Source of the DNA: Anoxynatronum buryatiense
GTDB taxonomy: Bacteria; Bacillota; Clostridia; Peptostreptococcales; Tindalliaceae
Direction: 5' to 3'
DNA: 64,000 bases
Assembly (NCBI RefSeq): GCF_900182905.1
Contig: NZ_FXUF01000003.1
Location: 1 to 64,000, forward strand
Part shown: positions 35,541-45,035 of the stretch, one piece after another
Position numbering within the stretch: the stretch's first letter is position 1
How the letters are laid out: every line of letters starts with the position of its first letter
Position numbers and translations under genes: made by a program
The notes under the pieces: generated by a model
What the model was told of the DNA's origin: nothing
The model's input: the letters and a program-made list of their open reading frames with translations, nothing else
Databases searched by the model: none

Positions 35541-36905
35541 ATGCATCTGAATGGACTTAAAGTACTGGTAGTAGGGATTGGCATAACAGGTGTCCCGCTG
35601 ATTCAATTTTTGCATACCCAAGGCGCGCGGGTTTTTCTTAATGACATGAGAGATGCAAGTTCGTTGGCGGATACGTTGCAACCTCTGGAAAATATGATTG
35701 AGAAAGTCATTCTGGGTGGACATCCTCAGGATCTGTCACTTTATCAAGACCCTGAACTGATTATCCTATCACCAGGCGTCCCGGTGGACCTTCCCTTTTT
35801 AAGAGCATTCAAAAAACTGAACATTCCCATTATAGGGGAAATTGAACTGGCTTATCAGCACATGAGGGCTCCTGTGATAGCCATCACAGGAACCAATGGC
35901 AAAACAACAACAACAGCTCTTACAGGAGACATGTTCCGTCTGGCCGGGAAAGAGACTGAAGTTGTGGGCAACATTGGTATTCCTGGTATTTCGCGAGTTG
36001 ACACACTCGACGAAAATGGCTATTATGTGATGGAAGTCAGCAGTTTTCAGCTGGAAACCATTCAACAGTTCAAGCCAAAAGCTGCTGCGTTATTGAATAT
36101 TACACCGGATCACCTCAATCGCCACGGCTCGATGGATGCTTATGCAGCGCTGAAATATCGCATTTTTGAAAATCAGACAAAAGATGATGTGGCTGTTATC
36201 AATGCAGATGATGCAGCCTCCATGGCTTATAATAGCGGGTTGCGCTCGATTCCTCTCTATTTTAGCAGACAAAAGAGACTATCCAGCGGCATCTTTGTTG
36301 ACAAAGATGAAATTGTTTTCCGTTGGAACGACACTGAGAAGAAAATCATTGCAGTTGATATGATCCAGATTCCCGGGACTCATAACCTTGAAAATGCGCT
36401 GGCTGCATCTGGTTTAGCTTTGGCCTGTGGTTTGCCTCCAGAAGCCGTTGCTGAGGCGCTGGTCAAGTTTCCGGGGGTAGAGCATCGCATTGAATTTGTT
36501 GCAGAAAAAAATGGGGTAATATACATTAATGATTCGAAGGCAACTAATCCTGATGCAGCGATTAAAGCAGTGGAAGCCGTCGCAGCTCCTTTGATTTTGC
36601 TTGCAGGCGGAATGGATAAGAAGAGTGACTTTACCAGTCTGCTTAACGCATTCCGTGGGAAAGTAAAGTATTTATTGGTATATGGTGAAACAGCACCTCT
36701 TTTGATGGAAGCATCAAACCGTTTGAACTTTTACGAGGTGAAACAGGTCAAAAACTTGGATGAAGCTGTAAGGGTAGCAGCAGCATTGGCTGAGTCTGGG
36801 GATTCGGTACTCTTGTCTCCAGCCTGTGCCAGTTGGGATATGTATGCAAACTTTGAAGAACGAGGGGCTCACTTTAAAGCACTGGTTGGCGAACTGGACG
36901 GCTAA
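35541..36905 (+). CDS. murD: UDP-N-acetylmuramoyl-L-alanine:D-glutamate ligase
   Basis: Adds D-glutamate to UDP-MurNAc-L-Ala. The 454-residue ligase shows VVGIGITGVPLIQFL at the N-terminal UDP-binding fold, AITGTNGKTTTT near residue 113, EVSSFQLE, NITPDHLNRHGS, and the C-terminal SPACASWDMYANFEERG (active-site region). GGGAGGG precedes ATG 35541. Confidence 0.97.
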   Translation: MHLNGLKVLVVGIGITGVPLIQFLHTQGARVFLNDMRDASSLADTLQPLENMIEKVILGGHPQDLSLYQDPELIILSPGVPVDLPFLRAFKKLNIPIIGEIELAYQHMRAPVIAITGTNGKTTTTALTGDMFRLAGKETEVVGNIGIPGISRVDTLDENGYYVMEVSSFQLETIQQFKPKAAALLNITPDHLNRHGSMDAYAALKYRIFENQTKDDVAVINADDAASMAYNSGLRSIPLYFSRQKRLSSGIFVDKDEIVFRWNDTEKKIIAVDMIQIPGTHNLENALAASGLALACGLPPEAVAEALVKFPGVEHRIEFVAEKNGVIYINDSKATNPDAAIKAVEAVAAPLILLAGGMDKKSDFTSLLNAFRGKVKYLLVYGETAPLLMEASNRLNFYEVKQVKNLDEAVRVAAALAESGDSVLLSPACASWDMYANFEERGAHFKALVGELDG

Positions 36906-36971
36906 ACGCGTTTATTGAGACTGACGATCTGCAGGTTTTAAGCTGGCTTGCAGAGACATTGGAGTGGTACC

Positions 36972-38096
36972 ATGGACAAGGAAAACAGGCAACGGATGGA
37001 TTTGACCCTCTTACTGACAGCAATTCTATTGGTGGCAATTGGCATTATCATGGTTTTTAGTGCCAGTTATTCTTATGCGATGTCAAATATGGGAGACGGA
37101 TTGTTTTTTTTGATACGCGTATTGCAGTGGGCGGCTATTGGATTAGTGCTGATGATTGTATTCAGTCAGATCAATTATCAGTTGTGGAAAAAACTGGCTA
37201 ACCTATTGCTGCTGGCTTCATTGGTGTTGTTGGTACTGGTGTTAACGCCTGTTGGAACAGAGATCAATTTTGCCCAACGGTGGATCCATATTGCCGGTCT
37301 TTCATTGATGCCGACTGAAGTGGCGAAATTCAGTTTGATTATTTTTATGGCGGCCAGTCTTGAACGTAAGAAGAACCAGATGCAGACATTTGACCAAGGA
37401 GTCATTCCCTATTTGCTGCTGAGTGGCGCTGTTTTTTTTCTGGTATATAAACAGCCGGATTTCAGCACTGGGTTGGTACTGGTTTTTTTGATGATCATCA
37501 TGATGTTTATTGGTGGAATACGCATTAGTCATTTTGCATTTCTTTCATTGGCAGGACTGGGTGCAGTGGGGAGCTTTCTGGCATATGTCTTTTTGTCCGG
37601 GCAAGGTTACAAAACGCGCCGTCTGGTAGCCTATCTTGATCCTTGGGCAGATCCGTCCGATGCAGGCCTTCAAACAATCCAATCACTTCTGGCAATAGGT
37701 TCGGGCGGGCTTTCAGGCAAAGGCATTGGGAGAAGCATTCAGAAGCACCTGCATTTGCCGGAGCCTCATAATGATTTTATTTTTTCGATTATTGCCGAAG
37801 AACTGGGATTTATAGGCAGTGCTTTTGTGATTGTGCTTTTTGCGTTGTTCATTTGGCGTTGCACGCGGATTGCCATGAATGCACCAGATGTTTTTGGATG
37901 CCTTATTGCCTCGGGTGTTGCCACTTTGGTAGGAATACAGGTCATTATTAACATTGGTGTGGCGACATCATTGCTGCCTGTAACAGGAATTCCACTTCCC
38001 TTTATCAGTTTTGGAGGAAATGCACTTGTTGTGTTGATGGCATTAACAGGCATACTTTTAAACATATCCAAGAGATCAGTTGGTGCAGGAGGTTAA
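36972..38096 (+). CDS. ftsW: SEDS lipid II polymerase FtsW/SpoVE
   Basis: Peptidoglycan glycosyltransferase of the divisome. The 374-residue integral membrane protein has ten predicted spans. Family signatures are VFSASYSYA in the first span, QRWIHIAGLSLMPTE, and the C-terminal half containing LPEPHNDFIFSIIAEELGF and TGIPLPFISFGGNA (each a SEDS hallmark). ATG 36972 is chosen for GGAGTGG upstream; an extended frame from TTG 36948 is less likely. In spore formers the gene at this place is spoVE; the sequence alone does not decide. Confidence 0.93.
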   Translation: MDKENRQRMDLTLLLTAILLVAIGIIMVFSASYSYAMSNMGDGLFFLIRVLQWAAIGLVLMIVFSQINYQLWKKLANLLLLASLVLLVLVLTPVGTEINFAQRWIHIAGLSLMPTEVAKFSLIIFMAASLERKKNQMQTFDQGVIPYLLLSGAVFFLVYKQPDFSTGLVLVFLMIIMMFIGGIRISHFAFLSLAGLGAVGSFLAYVFLSGQGYKTRRLVAYLDPWADPSDAGLQTIQSLLAIGSGGLSGKGIGRSIQKHLHLPEPHNDFIFSIIAEELGFIGSAFVIVLFALFIWRCTRIAMNAPDVFGCLIASGVATLVGIQVIINIGVATSLLPVTGIPLPFISFGGNALVVLMALTGILLNISKRSVGAGG

Positions 38097-38098
38097 AC

Positions 38099-39172
38099 AT
38101 GCGTTATTTAATAAGCGGAGGTGGCACAGGAGGGCACATATATCCAGCCATTGCCATTGCTGATCGAATAATGGAAGCTGAACCGGATGCTTCAATTTTA
38201 TTCGTCGGAACACAAAAAGGACTTGAGGTGGAACTGGTAACGGCTGCTGGTTATGATATTAAACCTATCACCGTTTCATACCTTAAGCGAAAACTTTCAT
38301 TTCATAATGTCAAAAGTTTGGGCATGCTTTTGAAAGGTTTGACTGAGGCGGGTAAAATAATCCGACAATTCAAACCCGACTGGGTGATCGGGACAGGTGG
38401 ATACGTTTCAGGTCCTGTCGTCTACCTCGCCGCACAAAAAGGAATTAAGACCTTAATTCATGAACAGAATGCTTTTCCAGGGCTGACCAACCGTATTCTC
38501 TCAAGGCATGTTGATGTTGTGGCTCTCAGCTTCGAAGAAGCAGCATGCCATTTTAAAAAAAAAGATCGGCTGGTGGTGACGGGAAACCCGATTCGCAAAG
38601 AATACTATCAGCTGACGGTAGATGAGGCCCGAAAGAGTTTTCCAGAGTATGATGAGAAAAAAATGGTGTTGATCGCCGGCGGAAGTGGCGGCTCATCAAG
38701 TATTAATGCAGCTGTTCATGAAATGATTCAACACTCTGATGAGCTACCATTTAAACTATTATGGGCTACTGGAAAGAATCATTACGCACAGATGAAAAAC
38801 ATCATTGATGAGCAATCGTTTAAGGAATCCGGACACCAAATAGTCCCTTATATTCATCGAATGCCATATGCCCTGAAAGCTTGTGATCTTGTTGTGTGCA
38901 GTGCTGGGGCAATTACCATAGCTGAAATACAGGCTTCGGAAAAATACGCAATTCTGATACCAAAAGCGTATACAGCAGATAATCATCAGGAAAAAAATGC
39001 GCGCATGATGGAATCCTGCGGATATGCCACGGTCATTCGTGAAGAGGAGCTGAGTGGTGCGCTTTTGTATCAGCAGATACTGAATGGTCTGTTGGAAGAT
39101 CATCAGGTGGTGGAACTTACAAAAGTCAGACCTGCCGTCGATCGCATCTGGGCACAATTACGGCAGGATTAA
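38099..39172 (+). CDS. murG: UDP-GlcNAc:lipid I N-acetylglucosaminyltransferase
   Basis: GT28 peripheral membrane enzyme converting lipid I to lipid II. The 357-residue protein opens with SGGGTGGHIYPAIAIAD, then GTGGYVSGPVVYLA, HEQNAFPGLTNR, the nucleotide-binding AGGSGGSSSIN and the C-terminal CSAGAITIAEIQASEK region with donor-contact glutamate. It starts 2 bp after ftsW with GGAGG in the end of that gene. Confidence 0.96.
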   Translation: MRYLISGGGTGGHIYPAIAIADRIMEAEPDASILFVGTQKGLEVELVTAAGYDIKPITVSYLKRKLSFHNVKSLGMLLKGLTEAGKIIRQFKPDWVIGTGGYVSGPVVYLAAQKGIKTLIHEQNAFPGLTNRILSRHVDVVALSFEEAACHFKKKDRLVVTGNPIRKEYYQLTVDEARKSFPEYDEKKMVLIAGGSGGSSSINAAVHEMIQHSDELPFKLLWATGKNHYAQMKNIIDEQSFKESGHQIVPYIHRMPYALKACDLVVCSAGAITIAEIQASEKYAILIPKAYTADNHQEKNARMMESCGYATVIREEELSGALLYQQILNGLLEDHQVVELTKVRPAVDRIWAQLRQD

Positions 39173-39215
39173 CCGGTTTAACCGGAATTGTTTCGAGAAG
39201 AGAGAAGTGGTACTG

Positions 39216-40007
39216 TTGACCCAAAAAAAATACCGGAAAAAGAAAAAGGGAAACCCTTGGATACGTATGATTTTGACACTGGTTGTGATAGGGTTGATGG
39301 GAGGAACTGGCTATTATTTCGTTTTCAACTCACCGCTGTTCACGGTGAAGACCATTCAAATTGAAGGATTAAGCCGGCTTGATCAGGATGCGGTGGCAGC
39401 ATTATCTGAAATCACGCTGGGAGATCAGTTTTATGGTGCAAGTCTGAAACAAGCAGCAGAAAAAATTGAGAGTCATCCATATATTCGCAATGCAATCCTG
39501 ACCAGGAAAGGTTTCAGTACCATAAATATAGTTGTTCGAGAACGGGAAGAATATGCTATAATACCATATATGGGTTCCTATATTTACCTTGACCAGGAGC
39601 GCGTGGTTCTGAATGTGACCGATGGAATTCTTGACAGTAATCTCTGCCTGGTGACAGGCATTAAGTTCATCAGCTTTCAAACCGGAGATACGGCTCTGGT
39701 GCAGAATGAAGAATCCCTCGAGACTGCTTATCAGATTCTGGGTGCTGCACGGGAAGCTGAAATTCTTGACATGATCTCAGAAATTAATATTGATGAGACT
39801 GGTCAGGTAAAAGTTGTGACATTTAATGGAATTGAAGCTTTGTTCGGTTATATGGATAATCCGGCGTATTCTGTACTGGCGCTGAAAGAAGCTTTGATTA
39901 CACTGCATACCAGAAACATGAACAGTGTCATCATTGATATGCGCTATGAAGGTCACATCACCGTGCAGGACAGAGCCCGTCAGGAGGATGAGGATGACAA
40001 GCCGTAA
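39216..40007 (+). CDS. ftsQ: Cell division protein FtsQ/DivIB
   Basis: Bitopic divisome protein linking FtsL/FtsB. The 263-residue chain has a very basic cytoplasmic tail (KKYRKKKKGNPW), one membrane span (MILTLVVIGLMGGTGYYF), a POTRA domain beginning LFTVKTIQIEGLSRLDQDAV (Val last) and the FtsQ beta domain. The start is uncertain: TTG 39216 is picked for AGAAGTGG 7 bp upstream; GTG 39207 is possible. It lies 43 bp after murG; its last 14 bp overlap the first DUF881 gene. Confidence 0.88.
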   Translation: MTQKKYRKKKKGNPWIRMILTLVVIGLMGGTGYYFVFNSPLFTVKTIQIEGLSRLDQDAVAALSEITLGDQFYGASLKQAAEKIESHPYIRNAILTRKGFSTINIVVREREEYAIIPYMGSYIYLDQERVVLNVTDGILDSNLCLVTGIKFISFQTGDTALVQNEESLETAYQILGAAREAEILDMISEINIDETGQVKVVTFNGIEALFGYMDNPAYSVLALKEALITLHTRNMNSVIIDMRYEGHITVQDRARQEDEDDKP

Positions 40008-40728
40008 AGGTAAAATAGCCATTGCAGTTATCTGCGGTGTGCTTGGATTAATAATTGCTATGCAGATAAAATCAGTTCGCGAAGTGTCAGAAGGTGGGTT
40101 TTTGTCAACCCAGAAGGCACAGACGCTGGCCGCTGAACTAAGACAGCTGCGATTGGAGAAGGAGCAGTTGTATGAAGAACTGACTGACCTGGAAAACCGG
40201 CTTCGTGAATACGAACTTTCTGAAGCAGATGAGAATCTCATGATCAAGAATCTAAAAAACGATCTCGAGCGTTATCAACTGCTTGCGGGGTATCTCCCTG
40301 GTACTGGACCGGGGGTTGTCATTAGCCTTGAAGATCCGCCAAGGGCCTTCAACCAATCTGAAAGCGAAAGTTTAATTGTATATAATTATGAAATTTTACT
40401 GGAACTTATCAACACATTGAATGCGGCAGGTGCAGAAGCAATCTCAATTAATGAACAGCGCTATGTCGCAACGACAGAAATCCATTTTTCATCAAACGCA
40501 CTTCATATCAATGACACGCCAGTGTCGCCTCCCTTTGAAATTAAGGCTGTGGGTAATCCGGAGACATTGGAAGCAGCACTAAATATGCGATATGGGATTG
40601 TCTGGCAGATGCGTCAGTACTATAATCTTCAGGTGACTGTTCGAAAAGAAAACGAATTGCAGGTTCCCAGGTATCAGCGAGTATTTCAGTTTGAGTATGC
40701 TGCACCAATGGAACCAGTTCAACAATGA
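39994..40728 (+). CDS. DUF881 family membrane protein (first copy)
   Basis: A 244-residue bitopic protein of the DUF881 (YlxW/YlxX) family, common in Firmicute dcw clusters. After a short basic start comes one span (IAIAVICGVLGLIIAMQI), a 60-residue coiled coil (LAAELRQLRLEKEQLYEEL), and the conserved extracellular domain with LPGTGPGVVISLEDPP, LLELINTLNAAGAEAISIN and F-E-I-K-A-V-G-N-P. ATG 39994 follows GGAGG within the end of ftsQ. Function unknown, probably septum- or envelope-related. Confidence 0.88.
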   Translation: MTSRKGKIAIAVICGVLGLIIAMQIKSVREVSEGGFLSTQKAQTLAAELRQLRLEKEQLYEELTDLENRLREYELSEADENLMIKNLKNDLERYQLLAGYLPGTGPGVVISLEDPPRAFNQSESESLIVYNYEILLELINTLNAAGAEAISINEQRYVATTEIHFSSNALHINDTPVSPPFEIKAVGNPETLEAALNMRYGIVWQMRQYYNLQVTVRKENELQVPRYQRVFQFEYAAPMEPVQQ

Positions 40729-40738
40729 GGCGATTAAT

Positions 40739-41461
40739 GTGAAAAAAAATGCCCAAAAGTGGTTTCTGATTGCAGCTTTTATGCTGGTTGGTTTTTTAAT
40801 CACACTTCAGTTTAAGAGTGTTGGATCAGATTACAGCTTTATCACCATTAAAACCATGAGCGATTTGCAAAATGCCGTTAAACGTGAGCAGGATGAGATA
40901 AATCAAATGATTTCGCTTATTGAAGCTCAGGAGGAGAAACTGCGAAACTATGAAGCGGCCATTGCATCAGACGGCAGCATTCAGGAAATACTGGTTCAAG
41001 ACATCGAAAACATGAAAATACACAGTGGATTTTATGACTTGGAAGGCCCCGGGGTTATGGTGCTTTTGAGTGACAGTGACCGCGACTTGTACGAAGGAGA
41101 GGATCCCAACAATGTTATTGTACATGATGCTGATGTGCTGAGAATCATCAACGATCTGAAAATTGCAGGGGCAGAAGCACTCTCCATCAATGGACAACGG
41201 GTGTTGAGCACATCAGAAATTCAATGTGCCGGGGCGACAATTACCATAAATCAATTTACGTATGCACAACCTTTTGTGATCAAAGCCATTGGAAACTCTG
41301 ATTTGCTCAATGCAGCGATTAAAGCACCCAACACATATGCCTGGGAACTAAAAGAAGTTTTTGGCTTGAGGGTTGAGTCTCATGTTAGTGAGCGAGTGCG
41401 TATTCCGCGTTATCATGGCCAGCGTCAGCTACAATACGTTTCAGTTAAGGAAGGTGAATGA
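40739..41461 (+). CDS. DUF881 family membrane protein (second copy)
   Basis: A 240-residue paralogue of the preceding gene with the same layout: KWFLIAAFMLVGFLITLQF span, coiled coil (AVKREQDEINQMISLIEAQEE, cut at Glu), and DLEGPGVMVLLSDSD, RIINDLKIAGAEALSING and FVIKAIGNSDLL. The paralogues differ considerably outside these motifs, so the duplication is old. GTG 40739 is chosen (GAGGCG upstream), 11 bp after the first copy. Paired YlxW/YlxX-like genes before sbp and ftsZ are a known arrangement. Confidence 0.85.
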   Translation: MKKNAQKWFLIAAFMLVGFLITLQFKSVGSDYSFITIKTMSDLQNAVKREQDEINQMISLIEAQEEKLRNYEAAIASDGSIQEILVQDIENMKIHSGFYDLEGPGVMVLLSDSDRDLYEGEDPNNVIVHDADVLRIINDLKIAGAEALSINGQRVLSTSEIQCAGATITINQFTYAQPFVIKAIGNSDLLNAAIKAPNTYAWELKEVFGLRVESHVSERVRIPRYHGQRQLQYVSVKEGE

Positions 41462-41466
41462 TTTAG

Positions 41467-41808
41467 ATGATTTATGCCTTTGTTGGACTACTTTTGGGAA
41501 TACTGCTTGGCGTTATCTTGCCAGTAACCTATCCTGCTGCATTTACTCTTTACATATCTGTGGCAATTTTAGCCTCCCTCGACTCGGTTTTCGGCGGCTT
41601 GAGAGCGAGCCTGGAAAATAAATTCAACACTGAAATCTTTGTGACCGGATTTTTTAGCAACGCAATTCTGGCTGCATTTCTGGCGTATATCGGCGATCGA
41701 TTGGGGGTCCCCCTTTATTATGCTGCCATTTTTGCCTTTGGGAGTCGCTTGTTCCAGAATTTTGCGATTATCAGGCGCCACCTCATCAATCGCTTACATA
41801 CCCATTAG
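41467..41808 (+). CDS. sbp: Small basic membrane protein Sbp (DUF1290)
   Basis: A 113-residue protein with three or four membrane spans (FVGLLLGILLGVILPVTYP at the start) and the family motif SLDSVFGGLRASLENKFN near the middle, matching the DUF1290/Sbp family found before ftsA/ftsZ in Gram-positive bacteria. Role unknown. AAGGAAGGTG precedes ATG 41467, 6 bp after the second DUF881 gene. The 168-bp space before ftsZ contains no ftsA. Confidence 0.88.
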   Translation: MIYAFVGLLLGILLGVILPVTYPAAFTLYISVAILASLDSVFGGLRASLENKFNTEIFVTGFFSNAILAAFLAYIGDRLGVPLYYAAIFAFGSRLFQNFAIIRRHLINRLHTH

Positions 41809-41976
41809 TGATTAGGATATATGTTGCTCTATGAAAAATAGGGTGGTTGATGTGACAATTTACCCAAAATAAAAAAAACAAAGGAATCAGAAGATTTATG
41901 TGGAATAAATAACCATGTAAACATGAGATAAACAGGTTTTGTTCAAGATAAATTCGAAGATCGAGGAGGGGACTTC

Positions 41977-43080
41977 GTGTTAGAATTTGACATGGATATG
42001 GAGAATGTAGCGCAGATTAAAGTAATAGGTGTTGGTGGCGGAGGAAACAATGCAGTCAACCGAATGATTGAAACCGGAATGAAAGGTGTCGAATTTATTG
42101 CTGTCAACACTGACAAGCAAGCTCTCATGAATTCCCGTGCTGAACAGAAATTGCAGATTGGTGAAAAGCTAACAAAAGGTTTAGGTGCGGGAGCTAACCC
42201 TGAAATAGGCAAAAAGGCAGCCGAAGAAAGCAGAGACGACCTGTGTAAATTGCTTCAGGGCGCTGATATGGTATTTGTGACTTCTGGCATGGGCGGCGGC
42301 ACGGGTACCGGAGCAGCGCCGGTTGTTGCCGAAATTGCCAGGGAAATGGGCATTCTCACTGTTGGTGTTGTGACAAAACCCTTCTCTTTTGAAGGAAAAA
42401 GAAGATGGCGTCATGCGGACCAAGGAATTAACCAATTGAGAGATTGCGTTGATACACTTGTTACCATACCCAACGACCGTCTTTTAGAAGTTGTTGAGAA
42501 AAAAACTTCGATTATTGAAGCATTTCGTCTGGCCGACGATATACTGCGTCAGGGGGTTCAGGGGATCTCTGACCTGATCGACGACGCAGGTCTTGTGAAT
42601 TGTGATTTTGCCGATGTGAAAACAATCATGTTTGATCAAGGGTTGGCACATATGGGTATCGGACGGTCAGCCGGAGAGCATCGCGCGCAGGAGGCAGCAA
42701 AACAAGCCATCAACAGTCCGTTACTGGAAACTTCCATCAATGGTGCGCGGGGCGTGTTGATAAATATTACCGGCAGTTCGAATCTGAGCCTCTTCGAGGT
42801 GCATGAGGCAGCTCAAATGATTCAGGAAGAAGCAGATGAAGATGCCAATATTATTTTCGGAGCGGTGATCAACGAAGAGTTGAAAGACGAGATTCAGATC
42901 ACAGTAATTGCAACCGGTTTTGATGGTCAACCACAACGTGTTTCTCAGAAGAAACAGTCTGAGTCAAAAGTCGCCAAAGCTCCCGAAGATAAACAGAAGG
43001 ATCTTCTGGATGAACTAGCTGAAGAACCCACAAAATCTGATGAGTTGGATATTCCGGTTTTTCTTAGACGCAAAAAATAA
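41977..43080 (+). CDS. ftsZ: Cell division GTPase FtsZ
   Basis: Tubulin-like GTPase forming the Z ring. The 367-residue protein has [13 protein letters not shown] at the start, the GTP-binding [14 protein letters not shown] near residue 107, NDRLLEVV, and the T7 loop [12 protein letters not shown] charged linker of about 45 residues leads to the C-terminal partner-binding peptide [10 protein letters not shown]. The start is GTG 41977 with GAGGAGGGG upstream; ATG 41992 is possible. No ftsA gene precedes it. Confidence 0.98.
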   Translation: MLEFDMDMENVAQIKVIGVGGGGNNAVNRMIETGMKGVEFIAVNTDKQALMNSRAEQKLQIGEKLTKGLGAGANPEIGKKAAEESRDDLCKLLQGADMVFVTSGMGGGTGTGAAPVVAEIAREMGILTVGVVTKPFSFEGKRRWRHADQGINQLRDCVDTLVTIPNDRLLEVVEKKTSIIEAFRLADDILRQGVQGISDLIDDAGLVNCDFADVKTIMFDQGLAHMGIGRSAGEHRAQEAAKQAINSPLLETSINGARGVLINITGSSNLSLFEVHEAAQMIQEEADEDANIIFGAVINEELKDEIQITVIATGFDGQPQRVSQKKQSESKVAKAPEDKQKDLLDELAEEPTKSDELDIPVFLRRKK

Positions 43081-43095
43081 TGTCGGCATTTAATG

Positions 43096-43137
43096 AAAGA
43101 AAAGACGTGAGAGCAGGGGGCAGGTCTTTTCTTTTTG
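43096..43137 (+). terminator. Intrinsic terminator after ftsZ
   Basis: AAAGAAAAGAC pairs with GTCTTTTCTTT (11 bp) around a 17-base loop, followed by TTG. It closes the dcw cluster. Confidence 0.7.
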
Positions 43138-43175
43138 ATTCATAGGAGATTAGTGGAAGAAAGCGGGTGAAACGG

Positions 43176-43649
43176 ATGAATTGCCCATTTTGTGGCCAGT
43201 TCGACTCAAAAGTGATTGATTCCCGTCCAACGGATGAAGGGCAGGCGATCCGAAGAAGAAGAGAGTGTAATGCCTGTCAAAAAAGATTCACCACATATGA
43301 AAAAGTGGAAGAAATTCCGTTGATTGTCATCAAAAAATCAGGCAACCGTGAACCTTTCAACCGGAACAAAATTCTGAATGGTATGATTCGAGCCTGTGAA
43401 AAAAGACCTGTTCCATTAAAAGAAATAGAGACTTTAGTCAACCAAATCGAAAAGCATTTGCAAAACGAAATGGAAAAAGAAGTGGCGACGGATCAGATTG
43501 GCGAGATGGTTATGGATGCCCTTAAAAAGCTGGATGAAGTGGCTTATGTTCGATTTGCATCTGTTTATCGGGAATTTAAAGATCTGAACACCTTCATGGA
43601 TGAACTGACAAAAATACTGCACGAAAAAAAAAGACCTGCCAATCGATGA
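43176..43649 (+). CDS. nrdR: Transcriptional repressor NrdR
   Basis: ATP/dATP-sensing repressor of ribonucleotide reductase genes. The 157-residue protein has a zinc ribbon CPFC...CNAC near the N terminus, the DNA-binding [16 protein letters not shown] segment, then an ATP-cone (about residues 46-136). ATG 43176 gives the family start MNCPFC; an in-frame GTG at 43167 adds three residues. In many spore-forming Clostridia spoIIGA, sigE and sigG lie between ftsZ and nrdR, but here the gap is 95 bp. Confidence 0.96.
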   Translation: MNCPFCGQFDSKVIDSRPTDEGQAIRRRRECNACQKRFTTYEKVEEIPLIVIKKSGNREPFNRNKILNGMIRACEKRPVPLKEIETLVNQIEKHLQNEMEKEVATDQIGEMVMDALKKLDEVAYVRFASVYREFKDLNTFMDELTKILHEKKRPANR

Positions 43650-43663
43650 TTGTTTGAGGCGTT

Positions 43664-45034
43664 ATGGAGTGTGTAAAATTGAAAGATATGCGGACGGATA
43701 ATATCATCTCCCGGGTGGTGCCTGAGAGTATTGCTTCTGAGTTGGGCGTCAGGGCAGGCGACTGTTTGATAGCCATTAATGGATGCCCGGTGGAAGATGT
43801 GATAGATTATCGATTTTTGACAGCAGACGAAAATATTGAACTGACACTGCAAAGAGCGGATGGCAGTGAATGGGTACTTGAAATTGTCAAAGACTATGAT
43901 GATGAACTGGGAATTGAATTTGAAAATCCTGTGATGGCAGAAACCCGCCAATGCCGTAATAAGTGCCTTTTTTGCTTTATTGATCAGATGCCTCCGGGGA
44001 TGCGCTCAGCGCTATATGTGAAAGATGATGATTCCAGACTTTCTTTTTTGCAAGGTAACTACATTACCCTTACAAATATGAAACCAGATGAAATCGACAA
44101 AATCATACGTTACCGGATCAGTCCGCTAAACATATCCGTTCACACAACAAACCCAGAGCTAAGGGTTCAAATGCTCAACAATCGATCTGCCGGCAATCTG
44201 ATGACAATACTCAAACGGTTTCATGAAAAACACATCTACATGAATCTTCAAATCGTCTTATGTCCCGGATTTAATGACAGTTCTGAACTGGATCGAACCT
44301 TAACAGACATGGAACCTCTGGCAGATAGTATCATTAGCATTGCAGTTGTTCCGGTAGGTATTACCAAATATCAGAAAAATGCAGCGCTAAAACCTGTTAC
44401 AGGTTCAAAAGCGAGGCAAGTGCTGAAGCAAATACATCAGTGGCAGAATCGATGGGAGAACAAGTTGGGCAGAAAGCTGGTATATCCTGCGGATGAATTT
44501 TATCTTAAAGCAGAAGAACCATGGCCGGATGCCTCAGCATATGAGGCTTTTTATCAGCTTGAAAACGGTGTCGGAATGCTGGCGTCTTTTGAGTTGGACG
44601 CAACAGCTTTTCTGCAGAAAATGCCATTAATTCGCAAAAGACACCCATTTCATATGACCATTGCGACAGGAGAAGCTGCAGCACCTTTTATGATGTTGCT
44701 GGCTGAAAAGCTTATGCAAAAGGTTGAAGGTCTTGTTGTGAAAGTGATACCTGTGGTGAATACCTTTTTTGGTCCGTCAATCACCGTCAGTGGATTGGTT
44801 ACAGGACAAGACTTGGTTACGTGCCTAAAAGGTGAGTTTTTGGGTGATTTCGTGATGATTCCAGAAAACATGCTGAAACATGGAGAACTGGTTTTTTTAG
44901 ATGACCTGACTGTTTCTGATGTTTCTCAACAGCTTGGCATCAAAGTGCTTTCATGCCAGGTGGATGGAAGCCAGTGGATAAAAACAATGTTGCGTCAATC
45001 GACAAGGAATACAAAGAGCAGGAGTGAATTATAA
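43664..45034 (+). CDS. DUF512 / PDZ-radical SAM-like protein
   Basis: A 456-residue protein typical of anaerobes: an N-terminal PDZ-like segment (ISRVVPESIASELGVRAGD), the cluster motif RQCRNKCLFCFIDQMP (C-x3-C-x2-C, about residues 96-103), a radical SAM-like barrel with LTNMKPDEIDKIIRYRISPLN (part), and the DUF512 domain. Family members are often called FeS-containing oxidoreductases; no substrate is known. Start uncertain: ATG 43664 (GAGGCG upstream) or TTG 43679 (GGAGTG upstream). der begins 2 bp after the stop, as in many Clostridia. Confidence 0.88.
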   Translation: MECVKLKDMRTDNIISRVVPESIASELGVRAGDCLIAINGCPVEDVIDYRFLTADENIELTLQRADGSEWVLEIVKDYDDELGIEFENPVMAETRQCRNKCLFCFIDQMPPGMRSALYVKDDDSRLSFLQGNYITLTNMKPDEIDKIIRYRISPLNISVHTTNPELRVQMLNNRSAGNLMTILKRFHEKHIYMNLQIVLCPGFNDSSELDRTLTDMEPLADSIISIAVVPVGITKYQKNAALKPVTGSKARQVLKQIHQWQNRWENKLGRKLVYPADEFYLKAEEPWPDASAYEAFYQLENGVGMLASFELDATAFLQKMPLIRKRHPFHMTIATGEAAAPFMMLLAEKLMQKVEGLVVKVIPVVNTFFGPSITVSGLVTGQDLVTCLKGEFLGDFVMIPENMLKHGELVFLDDLTVSDVSQQLGIKVLSCQVDGSQWIKTMLRQSTRNTKSRSEL

Positions 45035-45035
45035 G

